From NCBI RefSeq assembly GCF_022712295.1, contig NZ_JALAGT010000092.1:1-6590 (forward strand): a stretch of DNA of 6,590 nt, given 5' to 3'. The DNA is from Galactobacter sp. GTDB lineage: Bacteria > Actinomycetota > Actinomycetes > Actinomycetales > Micrococcaceae. The position numbers and the translations under genes were made by a program. Positions 1-6,534 of this stretch are shown in pieces; positions within the stretch are counted from its first letter, which is position 1, and each line of letters begins with the position of its first letter. A model generated the notes under the pieces. That model worked only from the letters and a program-made list of their open reading frames with translations, was not told the DNA's origin and did no database searches.

Positions 1-2
1 CG

Positions 3-1103
3 CCTGGCTCCCCCACCAAAGCACAGGTGCGTCGGTGGCGGAGGTACCTGGCGGACGAGATCGCCGAGGGCGACATCTACGCGACCCTGGCCGAGCGTTC
101 CAAGGATCCGGCAGAGTCCCGGGTATTGAACGGCCTCGCCGAAGCCGAACACCGCCATGCGGAACACTGGCGCAACCTGCTCGGCGCAGAGGCACACACG
201 GTGCGGCCCTCCTCGCAACGGGCATTGTTGCGCTTCATGGCCAAGCACTTCGGCACCGTGTTCACCCTGGCGTTGGCCCAGCGCTCCGAGGGCCGCTCTC
301 CCTATGCAGAGGACCAAGACGCCCTGCGATCCATGGCGGCCGACGAGGAAGTCCACGCAGAAGTGGTTCGGGGGCTCGCCGCGGAGGGCCGCCTCCGCCT
401 GTCCGGGAACTTCCGTGCCGCCGTCTTCGGCGCCAACGACGGCTTGGTCTCCAACTTCGCGCTGGTGCTGGGCATCGGCGCCACTGGGGTGTCCTCCTCC
501 GTGGTCCTTTTCTCCGGCGTCGCCGGCCTGCTGGCCGGTGCGCTGTCCATGGCAGCGGGCGAGTTCGTCTCCGTCAGGTCCCAGCGTGAACTCATCGACG
601 CTTCTCGTCCCACCCACGCAACTCTTCGCGCCGCCCCGGACCTGGACCTGGACGAGAACGAGCTGAAGCTGGTCTATCTGGCCAGAGGCATGAGCGAGGA
701 AGCCGCTGAGCATCGCGCGGCGGAGCGCATCGGCCGCTTCGACTGCGATTGCGACCCCTCCACATCCGTCCCTCCGGGCGCGCAGGAGGGTGACCCCGCA
801 CCAGAGGACGACGAGCCGGACACCATGGGCTCCGCCCTCGGTGCCTCAGCGTCCTCGTTCTTCTGCTTCGCCACCGGTGCGCTGGTCCCGATCCTCCCGT
901 GGATCCTGCAGCTGACCGGGCTCACGGCCATCGTGACGTCCACCGTTCTGGTAGGACTCGCGCTGGTGTTCACCGGATCCATCGTTGGCCTGCTCTCCGG
1001 CGCCTCACCGCTGAAGCGCGGACTGCGACAGTTGTGCATCGGTTGGGGTGCTGCAGCGGTCACCTACGTGCTCGGCCTGCTCTTCGGCACCACCGTGTCG
1101 TGA
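3..1103 (+). CDS. Ferritin-like domain plus VIT1/CCC1-family iron/manganese transporter (MbfA-like), 5' end probably outside window
   Basis: This is a predicted membrane transporter that moves Fe2+ or Mn2+ out of the cytoplasm, with a soluble ferritin-like domain that would sense or deliver the metal. Residues are counted from the GTG at 27. Residues 1-120 form the helical domain and carry a rubrerythrin-type pattern: E14, E41xxH44, E88 or E95, and E107xxH110. The VIT1 domain follows. TM1 and TM2 lie at about 139-182, with the motifs FGANDGLVSN and GALSMAAGEFVSVRSQ. A Glu-rich cytoplasmic helix spans about 205-237. Three further hydrophobic segments lie at about 268-295, 297-325 and 330-355. 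The frame has no stop between the left edge and 27, and no Shine-Dalgarno is visible before the GTG. Homologues often have a few residues before the RRWRRYLADE block, so the start is likely upstream. An odd DCDCD run at 239-243 precedes an acidic linker. The family call is firm; the metal and direction are inferred from MbfA and VIT1. Confidence 0.9.
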   Translation, partial: PGSPTKAQVRRWRRYLADEIAEGDIYATLAERSKDPAESRVLNGLAEAEHRHAEHWRNLLGAEAHTVRPSSQRALLRFMAKHFGTVFTLALAQRSEGRSPYAEDQDALRSMAADEEVHAEVVRGLAAEGRLRLSGNFRAAVFGANDGLVSNFALVLGIGATGVSSSVVLFSGVAGLLAGALSMAAGEFVSVRSQRELIDASRPTHATLRAAPDLDLDENELKLVYLARGMSEEAAEHRAAERIGRFDCDCDPSTSVPPGAQEGDPAPEDDEPDTMGSALGASASSFFCFATGALVPILPWILQLTGLTAIVTSTVLVGLALVFTGSIVGLLSGASPLKRGLRQLCIGWGAAAVTYVLGLLFGTTVS

Positions 1104-1120
1104 CTCAACCTGTGAGTCTT
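1102..1120 (+). terminator. Weak hairpin at the transporter stop codon
   Basis: GACTCA (1102-1107) and TGAGTC (1113-1118) are perfect 6-bp inverted arms around a 5-base loop. The left arm overlaps the TGA stop, and only TT follows. It may be a weak terminator for the transporter. It could equally be chance or a protein-binding site, because the T-tract is too short for a confident intrinsic terminator. Confidence 0.3.
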
Positions 1121-1133
1121 CCCACCGCCTCAT

Positions 1134-1162
1134 TTGCCATATCACCTCATCCCCGATTTCCT
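1134..1162 (+). promoter_or_regulatory. Tentative promoter for the helicase gene
   Basis: TTGCCA (1134-1139) matches the -35 consensus at five of six positions. The hexamer 17 bases downstream, TTTCCT (1157-1162), matches the -10 consensus at only three. The pair lies in the 91-base gap before the helicase, where a promoter could be expected. The weak -10 keeps this speculative, and the helicase could instead be read through from the transporter. Confidence 0.2.
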
Positions 1163-1194
1163 TGTGGGGTCACATGGTGAGAAAATACGGGACG

Positions 1195-4100
1195 ATGTCC
1201 ACGACTCTTTTCCCCCTCATCGACGCCCGCGAAGTCCTCAAGAAGGTCGGCGGCGCCTCATTCACGCACGGCACCACCCTGGTGAATGATTCAGTCCTCT
1301 CCTCCCTCGAATGGGCGGAGCCAGAAGGTCTGCTCAGCGGATCCGTTGCGGACGACCAAGGGATCTCCCATCCCGCGTCCGTCACCCTCACCCAGGAGAA
1401 GGGCGCGTGGGTGATCGGCGAGACGTCCTGCGGCGCCGATCCGGAGGGTGGGTGCAAACACTGCGCGGCCCTGCTGATTGCGTCCAACAAGCGTCACAAG
1501 GACGCCGAGACCATCGCGACGGCCACGGCGAAAGCCGTGCCGACGCCGTCGAGCACTGGCTCCACCTGGAAGTCCGGGATCGACCGGATCCTGGATGCGA
1601 GCAAGCCGCCGCGCGGCACCGATCCGGACCCCACGTACCAGCCCATGGCCCTGCAATTCGACCTGCAGGACACGCGCGACGGAGCCCGCCGCGCCTACGC
1701 GCCCGGGCAGGCGCCCACGCACCAGCGTGGTGTGCGTGGCCGTTGGCAGCTGGCCGTGCGGCCCATGGTCGCCAACGGCGAGCGTTGGGTGCGAGGCAAC
1801 CTGCGCTGGAACACCATCAGCTTCAAGACGTACGGGCTTGCGCTGGATCCTGAGCAGCACCGCTGGTTCTGCCAATTCGTGCCGCTCTACCGCGCCACGG
1901 GAGAGCTGTACTTCGGTGAGGACAATGACTGGCTGCTGCTGGACGACTTCTCCTCGCCTCTGATCTGGTCGCTGTTGGATGAGGCGTCCTCGCTCGGCAT
2001 CGAGCTGATCGGCACCGGCCTGGTGGACAACGTGGAGCTGGTGGGAACCGGCCACCTGGCACTGGAGGCCACGCGGGCCTCCGCCGACGCCGAGATGGTG
2101 ATCGCCCCCGTGGCCACCGTCGGTGGCCGCCGGATCACCCTGGCCGACGACGTGGCGCTGGGTACCGTGGGTCGCTTCGGCGTGTACGCGCTCGGCGCGG
2201 ATGGCCACACCCTGGAGCTGGCGCCCACGGACCAGCGCGTGGACGAGTCCACGCGCCACTACGTGGTGCGTCCGTCCACGTTCACGGTGCCTGCTGACGA
2301 GGTGTCCTCGTTCTTCTCCACCACGTATGCGCGCTTGGGGCGCAAGGTCGCCCTGGAGAGCCCGGACGGGTCCGTGAACCTGCCCAAGATCGCCCCACCG
2401 CGGATGCGTGTCACGGTGCAGTTCCGTCCGGACGACGTGGTGGCCGTGGACTTCGACATCGACTATGGGCCAGGCGGCGTGGACCCCGATGCCCGCGACC
2501 GTGCCGCTGAGCAGTCCGTTCAGGAATCCGTGATGGCCGTGTTGGAGTCCAACCCGGCGCTGTCCGGCCGTGACCTGACCCCGCGCGTGCTGCAGGGCCT
2601 GGATACCGTGGATTTCGTCCGCAAGACCCTGCCGAAGCTGGAGTCCCTGAAGGACGTCACCGTCTCGGAGCAGGGCAGCCGTCCCGCCTACCGCGAGCTC
2701 ACCGAGTCCCCCGAGCTGACGGTCACCACTGTCGAGTCGGAGAAACACGACTGGTTCGACCTTGGCCTGATGATCACCGTCGGCAATCGACAGATCCCCT
2801 ACTCCGACATCTTGCGTGCGCTCTCCAACGGGCAGAAGCGCCTGCTGATGAGCGACAAGACCTACGTCTCCCTTGACCAGCCGCTCTTCGAGAAGCTGCG
2901 CGCCCTGGTCGCGGAGGCCAGCCAGCTCTCCGACAACAAGAAGGATCCGCTGCGACTGACCCGTTACCAGGTCTCCCTCTGGGAGGAGTTCGAGAACCTG
3001 GCCACCAACGTGGAGGGTTCCGACGCCTGGACGTCCGCGATCTCCGGGTTGGCCAACCTGGGCCAGGACGCCCCAGTGGACGTTCCCAGCGGACTCGACG
3101 CCACCCTGCGTCCCTACCAGGAGGAGGGCTACCGCTGGTTGGCCTCCCTGTGGCAGCAGGGCCTTGGCGGCATCCTGGCCGATGACATGGGCCTCGGTAA
3201 GACGCTGCAGATGATCACGCTGCTGACCCACATGCAGCGGGTGTGGCGCACGCCTGAGCGTGCCGGCCTCTCCCCCGCTGCCGGCGGCCCCGGCCCCGTG
3301 CTGGTGGTGGCCCCCACCTCGGTGGTCCCCAACTGGATCGCAGAGATCAAGCGCTTCGCGCCCTCGCTGCGCACCGCGGTCATCAAGGACACACAGGCCA
3401 AGTCCAAGCAGCCCCTCGCTGCCCTCCTGTTGGAGGCGGACATCGTGGTGACCTCCTACACGCTCTTCCGCCTGGATGCGGACGAGTACCAGTCCCAAGA
3501 GTGGTCCACCCTGCTGCTGGACGAGGCCCAGTTCGTGAAGAACAAGGCCACCAAGGCGCACCACACCGCACGTGACCTCAATGCCCGCGTGAAGCTGGCC
3601 ATCACGGGTACCCCCATGGAGAACAACCTGATGGAGCTGTGGGCCTTGTTGGCCATCACCTCCCCCGGTCTGTTCCCCTCCTCGACGCGCTTCAGCGAGC
3701 ACTACGCCCGCCCCATCGAACGCGGCGAGGGCGACGTCCAGTTGCAGCTGCTGCGCAAGCGCGTCAGGCCGTTCATGCTGCGCCGCACCAAGGACGCCGT
3801 AGTCACCGACCTGCCCTCCAAGCAGGAGCAGGTCATCAAGGTGGAGCTCTCGGAGAAGCACCGGAAGATCTACGACACCCACCTGCAGCACGAGCGCCAG
3901 AAGGTGCTGCAGCTGGTGGAGGAGATGGACCGCAACCGGTTCACGATCTTCCAGTCGCTGACCCTGCTGCGATTGCTGTCCCTGGATCCGGCACTGGTGG
4001 ATGACGAGTACGCCAAGGTCGGTTCGGCCAAGCTCGACGTGCTGCAGGAGCACCTGGATGCCCTGCTGCCGGAGGGCCACAGGGCGCTGGTGTTCTCCCA

Positions 4101-4530
4101 GTTCACTTCCTTCCTGCGGATGGCGGCCGATCGCCTGGATGCCCAGGGCATCAAGTACGCCTACCTGGACGGCTCCACGCGGCGTCGTGAGGACGCCATC
4201 AACGAGTTCAAGGAAGGCGATGCACCCGTCTTCCTGATCTCGCTGAAGGCCGGCGGTTTCGGTCTGAACCTGACCGAAGCCGACTACTGCTTCCTGCTGG
4301 ATCCCTGGTGGAACCCCGCCGCGGAGGCGCAGGCCGTGGACCGCACCCACCGTATTGGCCAGACCCGCAACGTGATGGTCTACCGCCTGGTTTCAGAGGG
4401 CACCATCGAGGAGAAGGTCGTGGCCCTGCAGGACGCCAAGCGGGAGCTGATCTCCTCCGTGATGGACGGTGGAGACGGCTTCGGTTCGGCACTCACGGCT
4501 GACGACATCAGGGAACTGCTGGCCGAGTAG
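1195..4530 (+). CDS. SWIM zinc finger-containing Snf2-family DNA helicase/translocase
   Basis: The product is a 1111-residue Snf2-type ATPase expected to translocate on double-stranded DNA. The family is widespread in actinobacteria, and its cellular role is not established. A SWIM-like finger lies at 77-89, with C79, C87 and H89 present and T77 where the first Cys is expected. A long bacterial SNF2-associated region spans about 148-600, including the KHDWFDL block near 510. The RecA1 lobe starts near 635: Walker A DDMGLGKT (663-670), VLVVAPTSVV, DEAQ (776-779) and TGTPMENN (804-811). The RecA2 lobe has ALVFSQF (964), YLDGS (990), the SLKAGGFGLNL motif (about 1017) and the arginine-finger motif VDRTHRIGQ (1048-1056). 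ATG 1195 is chosen because family-like sequence (FPLIDAR) begins there. GGTGAG lies 13 bases upstream, which is rather far. ATG 1174, preceded by GTGGGG, is the alternative. The gene is convergent with the decarboxylase gene. All helicase motifs are intact, so it should be an active ATPase. Confidence 0.95.
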   Translation: MSTTLFPLIDAREVLKKVGGASFTHGTTLVNDSVLSSLEWAEPEGLLSGSVADDQGISHPASVTLTQEKGAWVIGETSCGADPEGGCKHCAALLIASNKRHKDAETIATATAKAVPTPSSTGSTWKSGIDRILDASKPPRGTDPDPTYQPMALQFDLQDTRDGARRAYAPGQAPTHQRGVRGRWQLAVRPMVANGERWVRGNLRWNTISFKTYGLALDPEQHRWFCQFVPLYRATGELYFGEDNDWLLLDDFSSPLIWSLLDEASSLGIELIGTGLVDNVELVGTGHLALEATRASADAEMVIAPVATVGGRRITLADDVALGTVGRFGVYALGADGHTLELAPTDQRVDESTRHYVVRPSTFTVPADEVSSFFSTTYARLGRKVALESPDGSVNLPKIAPPRMRVTVQFRPDDVVAVDFDIDYGPGGVDPDARDRAAEQSVQESVMAVLESNPALSGRDLTPRVLQGLDTVDFVRKTLPKLESLKDVTVSEQGSRPAYRELTESPELTVTTVESEKHDWFDLGLMITVGNRQIPYSDILRALSNGQKRLLMSDKTYVSLDQPLFEKLRALVAEASQLSDNKKDPLRLTRYQVSLWEEFENLATNVEGSDAWTSAISGLANLGQDAPVDVPSGLDATLRPYQEEGYRWLASLWQQGLGGILADDMGLGKTLQMITLLTHMQRVWRTPERAGLSPAAGGPGPVLVVAPTSVVPNWIAEIKRFAPSLRTAVIKDTQAKSKQPLAALLLEADIVVTSYTLFRLDADEYQSQEWSTLLLDEAQFVKNKATKAHHTARDLNARVKLAITGTPMENNLMELWALLAITSPGLFPSSTRFSEHYARPIERGEGDVQLQLLRKRVRPFMLRRTKDAVVTDLPSKQEQVIKVELSEKHRKIYDTHLQHERQKVLQLVEEMDRNRFTIFQSLTLLRLLSLDPALVDDEYAKVGSAKLDVLQEHLDALLPEGHRALVFSQFTSFLRMAADRLDAQGIKYAYLDGSTRRREDAINEFKEGDAPVFLISLKAGGFGLNLTEADYCFLLDPWWNPAAEAQAVDRTHRIGQTRNVMVYRLVSEGTIEEKVVALQDAKRELISSVMDGGDGFGSALTADDIRELLAE

Positions 4531-4560
4531 GGTCACCAACTCTGTTGGCGGGAGAAAATG

Positions 4561-4597
4561 CAGCGTCGGGAGAACTGTTTCAGTTCTCCCGACGCTG
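4561..4597 (-). terminator. Perfect 17-bp hairpin terminator in the convergent gap
   Basis: The arms CAGCGTCGGGAGAACTG (4561-4577) and its exact reverse complement (4581-4597) flank a TTT loop. On the minus strand the stem starts 17 bases past the decarboxylase stop and is followed by CATTTTCTCC, giving a short U-tract, so it looks like an intrinsic terminator for that gene. On the plus strand the stem lies 30 bases past the helicase stop, but the next bases are GC-rich. It could still block read-through from the helicase by structure alone, so bidirectional action is possible. Confidence 0.8.
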
Positions 4598-4614
4598 GAG
4601 CCGCCCGAGCGCCG

Positions 4615-6315
4615 TCAGGCGTTGCGCGGGCCCCTCGGTCCGAAGTCGAAGTCCGCCGTTGCCGGCCCGAAGCCCTTCAGCCCGGCCGGAGCGTCCTTCG
4701 GATCCAGTTTCAGAACCAAGAACGCCCCTGCCTCGGAGGTCTCGATGGCGGCCAGGGCCTCCTCGAGCTCTCCCTCGGTCCCGGCCGCGTAGGACACCAT
4801 GCTGGTGGTCGGCGCAAAGGCCTTGGGCAGCGCCGCGTAGTCCCAGGCGGCGATGTCGTTGTACGCGGAGTCCATCCCCAGGATCCAGCGCTCGATGGTG
4901 TACCCACCGTTGTCCAGCACCACAATGATGGGCTTCAGGTCCTCCCGCAGGATGGTGGAGAGTTCCTGCACAGTCAGCTGCAGCGAGCCGTCGCCGATGA
5001 AGAGCAGGTGCCGCCGCTGGGGATCGGCCAGAAGCGAGCCCATGACTCCGGGCAGGGTGTAGCCGATGGATCCCCAGATGCCTGAGTTCACGTACTTCAC
5101 GCCGCTCGGCATCCGCTGCGATCCCAGCCCGATGTTGGACGTCCCAGCCTCGGCGAACACCGCATCGCCCTCACGGATGAACTGAGCCATGCGAGGCCAG
5201 AGTCGCTCCTGCGTCAGCGCGGCGTCCGGACTCACCTCCCAGTCGCCCACCATGTCCGACGGCGTGTGTCCGCCGTCCTGCGTGGCGGCGCCTGTGGCGC
5301 CGTCGGCCCGGTTACCCACCCGCTGCACCAGGACGTCGAGCACTTCCGAGGTCCAGATGCCGATGTAGTCCACGCCCTTGATCCCCACGTGCTGGTCCCC
5401 GAAATCCACGCAGGCGTCCTTCGGAAGGGCCTGGCTGAAGGCTCCGGAGTTGGACTCGATGAAGCGCGGCGTGGTGGTGAGCAGGAAGTCCGCGCCCTCG
5501 ATGGCCTCACGGACCTCCGGGGCCGAGAGCGCGCCGTTGTAGGTTCCGAGGAACAGCGGGTGACTCTCGTCCAGGGTGGCCTTGCCTGTGCTCAGGTGCG
5601 CGTACGGCGTGCCCGTGGCTTGGGCGAAGGCCTGCAGCTTGGGCGCAAAGCCGTGACGGTCGGCATCCAGGTCGATGAGCATGGCCGGGCGCTTCGCTTC
5701 TGCGAAGAACTCCAGGACGGCATCCACGGTGGCCTGCAGGCGTTCTGGGTCCGAGCTGGCCGGGGTGGCGTCGAAGGGATCGCCGGAGACCTCGATGGTC
5801 AGGTAGCTGACGTCGGAGGGGACCTGGATGTGTACCGGTCGCTTCTCCCGCAGGGCGGTGTGCAGCGCCCGGTCGATCTCCTCCGCCGCGTTGGCCGGGG
5901 TGATGCGTACGGCTGCCGCCGTGAACTGGCCAACGGCCGCGAGCATGTTCGTGAAGTCGCCATCAGCCATGGAATGGTGCAGGTCGTAGCGGCCCTCCGT
6001 GGCATACAGCGGCGGGGCGCCTGCAATGGAGATCATGGGAATGTGCTCGGCAGCTGCTCCCGCGATCCCGTTCAGCGCGCTCAGCTCCCCGACACCGTAG
6101 GTGGTCAGAAGGGCGCTCAGGCCGCGGGAGCGGGCGTAGCCGTCGGCCGCGTAGGCGGCATTGAGTTCGTTGCAGGTGCCGACGTAGCGGATGCCGTCCA
6201 CGTCCTCGACCTGCTCCAACAAGTTCAGGTTGAAGTCGCCGGGGACGCCGATCAGTTCGGTGACGCCGGCCTGGACCAGGCGATTCAGCAGATATTCGCC
6301 GATGGTGGTGCGCAC
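4615..6315 (-). CDS. Thiamine diphosphate-dependent 2-keto acid decarboxylase (pyruvate/indolepyruvate decarboxylase family)
   Basis: This cytoplasmic enzyme decarboxylates a 2-keto acid to an aldehyde using thiamine diphosphate and Mg2+. Its 566 residues match the family's usual length of about 550-570. The N-terminal domain has VPGDFNLNLLE (24-34), the cofactor-activating E50 in GTCNELNAAYA, and the H113-H114 pair in HHSMADGDF. The C-terminal domain has the diphosphate-binding motif GDGS (441-444), closing with D468-N469 where the family normally has Asn-Asn; the second Asn is kept. E475 in YTIE corresponds to the catalytic Glu of pyruvate decarboxylase. The GTG start has GAGAGGA (6321-6327) five bases upstream. 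The pocket segment AGTSNIG (390-396) differs from known pyruvate and indolepyruvate enzymes, so the substrate is left open: indolepyruvate, phenylpyruvate, a branched-chain keto acid or pyruvate. The gene is transcribed divergently from the one at the right edge, is apparently monocistronic, and ends at a strong hairpin. Confidence 0.93.
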   Translation of the reverse strand: MRTTIGEYLLNRLVQAGVTELIGVPGDFNLNLLEQVEDVDGIRYVGTCNELNAAYAADGYARSRGLSALLTTYGVGELSALNGIAGAAAEHIPMISIAGAPPLYATEGRYDLHHSMADGDFTNMLAAVGQFTAAAVRITPANAAEEIDRALHTALREKRPVHIQVPSDVSYLTIEVSGDPFDATPASSDPERLQATVDAVLEFFAEAKRPAMLIDLDADRHGFAPKLQAFAQATGTPYAHLSTGKATLDESHPLFLGTYNGALSAPEVREAIEGADFLLTTTPRFIESNSGAFSQALPKDACVDFGDQHVGIKGVDYIGIWTSEVLDVLVQRVGNRADGATGAATQDGGHTPSDMVGDWEVSPDAALTQERLWPRMAQFIREGDAVFAEAGTSNIGLGSQRMPSGVKYVNSGIWGSIGYTLPGVMGSLLADPQRRHLLFIGDGSLQLTVQELSTILREDLKPIIVVLDNGGYTIERWILGMDSAYNDIAAWDYAALPKAFAPTTSMVSYAAGTEGELEEALAAIETSEAGAFLVLKLDPKDAPAGLKGFGPATADFDFGPRGPRNA

Positions 6316-6320
6316 AGGTT

Positions 6321-6327
6321 TCCTCTC
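6321..6327 (-). promoter_or_regulatory. Ribosome binding site of the decarboxylase gene
   Basis: Read on the minus strand the site is GAGAGGA, followed by AACCT and then GTG, a 5-base spacing. It supports the GTG at 6315 as the true start. Confidence 0.75.
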
Positions 6328-6352
6328 GCGGGGTGGTGCTCGGGGTTGGTCG

Positions 6353-6389
6353 CGGTCGTGATGTGACCGACTGCACCATCATGCCTGGT
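6353..6389. promoter_or_regulatory. Two short dyads upstream of the decarboxylase gene, possible operators
   Basis: CGGTC-N7-GACCG (6353-6369) and ACCA-N7-TGGT (6375-6389) are imperfect-looking but symmetric dyads. They share a 7-base spacer, and their centres (6361 and 6382) are 21 bp apart, about two helical turns. They lie 38-74 bases upstream of the decarboxylase GTG, where a repressor or activator could act. The arms are short and the two sites do not resemble each other, so this is tentative. Confidence 0.25.
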
Positions 6390-6460
6390 TTCTGGAGTTC
6401 GTGCTCCCCTGCCCCGGCGCTTTGTGGACACCAGAACAACGGCGAGAAAACACAACTACG

Positions 6461-6482
6461 GTGCCCACTACGCTGTGGGCAC
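6461..6482. promoter_or_regulatory. Perfect 8-bp inverted repeat in the divergent region
   Basis: GTGCCCAC (6461-6468) and GTGGGCAC (6475-6482) are exact reverse complements around TACGCT. The central hexamer fits the loose actinobacterial -10 pattern TANNNT, so the repeat could be an operator covering a promoter for the right-edge gene. It could instead be an RNA hairpin in that gene's leader. No convincing -35 is seen about 17 bases upstream. Confidence 0.4.
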
Positions 6483-6506
6483 GGCGGGCTCCAGTGGTGG
6501 TTGCAA

Positions 6507-6526
6507 CACCTCCACCTGAGGAGGTG
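6507..6526 (+). promoter_or_regulatory. Strong Shine-Dalgarno within a 7-bp hairpin
   Basis: GAGGAGGTG (6518-6526) is a near-ideal ribosome binding site, eight bases before the GTG at 6535. Its core GGAGGTG (6520-6526) is exactly complementary to CACCTCC (6507-6513), with a six-base loop ACCTGA. If it folds in the mRNA, the hairpin would hide the site and restrict translation initiation. Confidence 0.55.
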
Positions 6527-6534
6527 CGTCCGCC

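Noticed and set aside
1151..1169. CCCC-N11-GGGG inverted repeat before the helicase start
   Set aside because: Four-base G/C arms with an 11-base loop are expected by chance at this composition, and no T-tract follows.
1048..1194. N-terminal extension of the helicase frame back into the transporter gene
   Set aside because: The extension overlaps the transporter's coding end, is Cys/Ser/Pro rich and unlike the family. Helicase-like sequence begins at the ATG at 1195.
1291..4350. A 1019-codon open frame on the minus strand opposite the helicase gene
   Set aside because: It is a shadow of the helicase codon bias in GC-rich DNA. The translation is low-complexity (Gln, His, Gly, Leu and Val rich) with no recognisable domain, while the plus strand encodes every Snf2 motif.
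1195..4530. Snf2 helicase as part of a defence system (DISARM- or BREX-like)
   Set aside because: No methyltransferase, nuclease, phospholipase D or other defence partner lies beside it. The neighbours are a metal transporter and a metabolic enzyme, and the SWIM/Snf2 form is a common stand-alone actinobacterial gene.
4536..4548. CCAAC/GTTGG five-base hairpin just after the helicase stop
   Set aside because: It is too short and has no T-tract. The 17-bp stem 12 bases downstream is the credible terminator.
5266..6366. A 366-codon plus-strand frame opposite the decarboxylase gene
   Set aside because: The minus strand encodes a full-length thiamine diphosphate enzyme with catalytic residues at the expected positions. 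The plus-strand product has no motif and no ribosome site worth noting.
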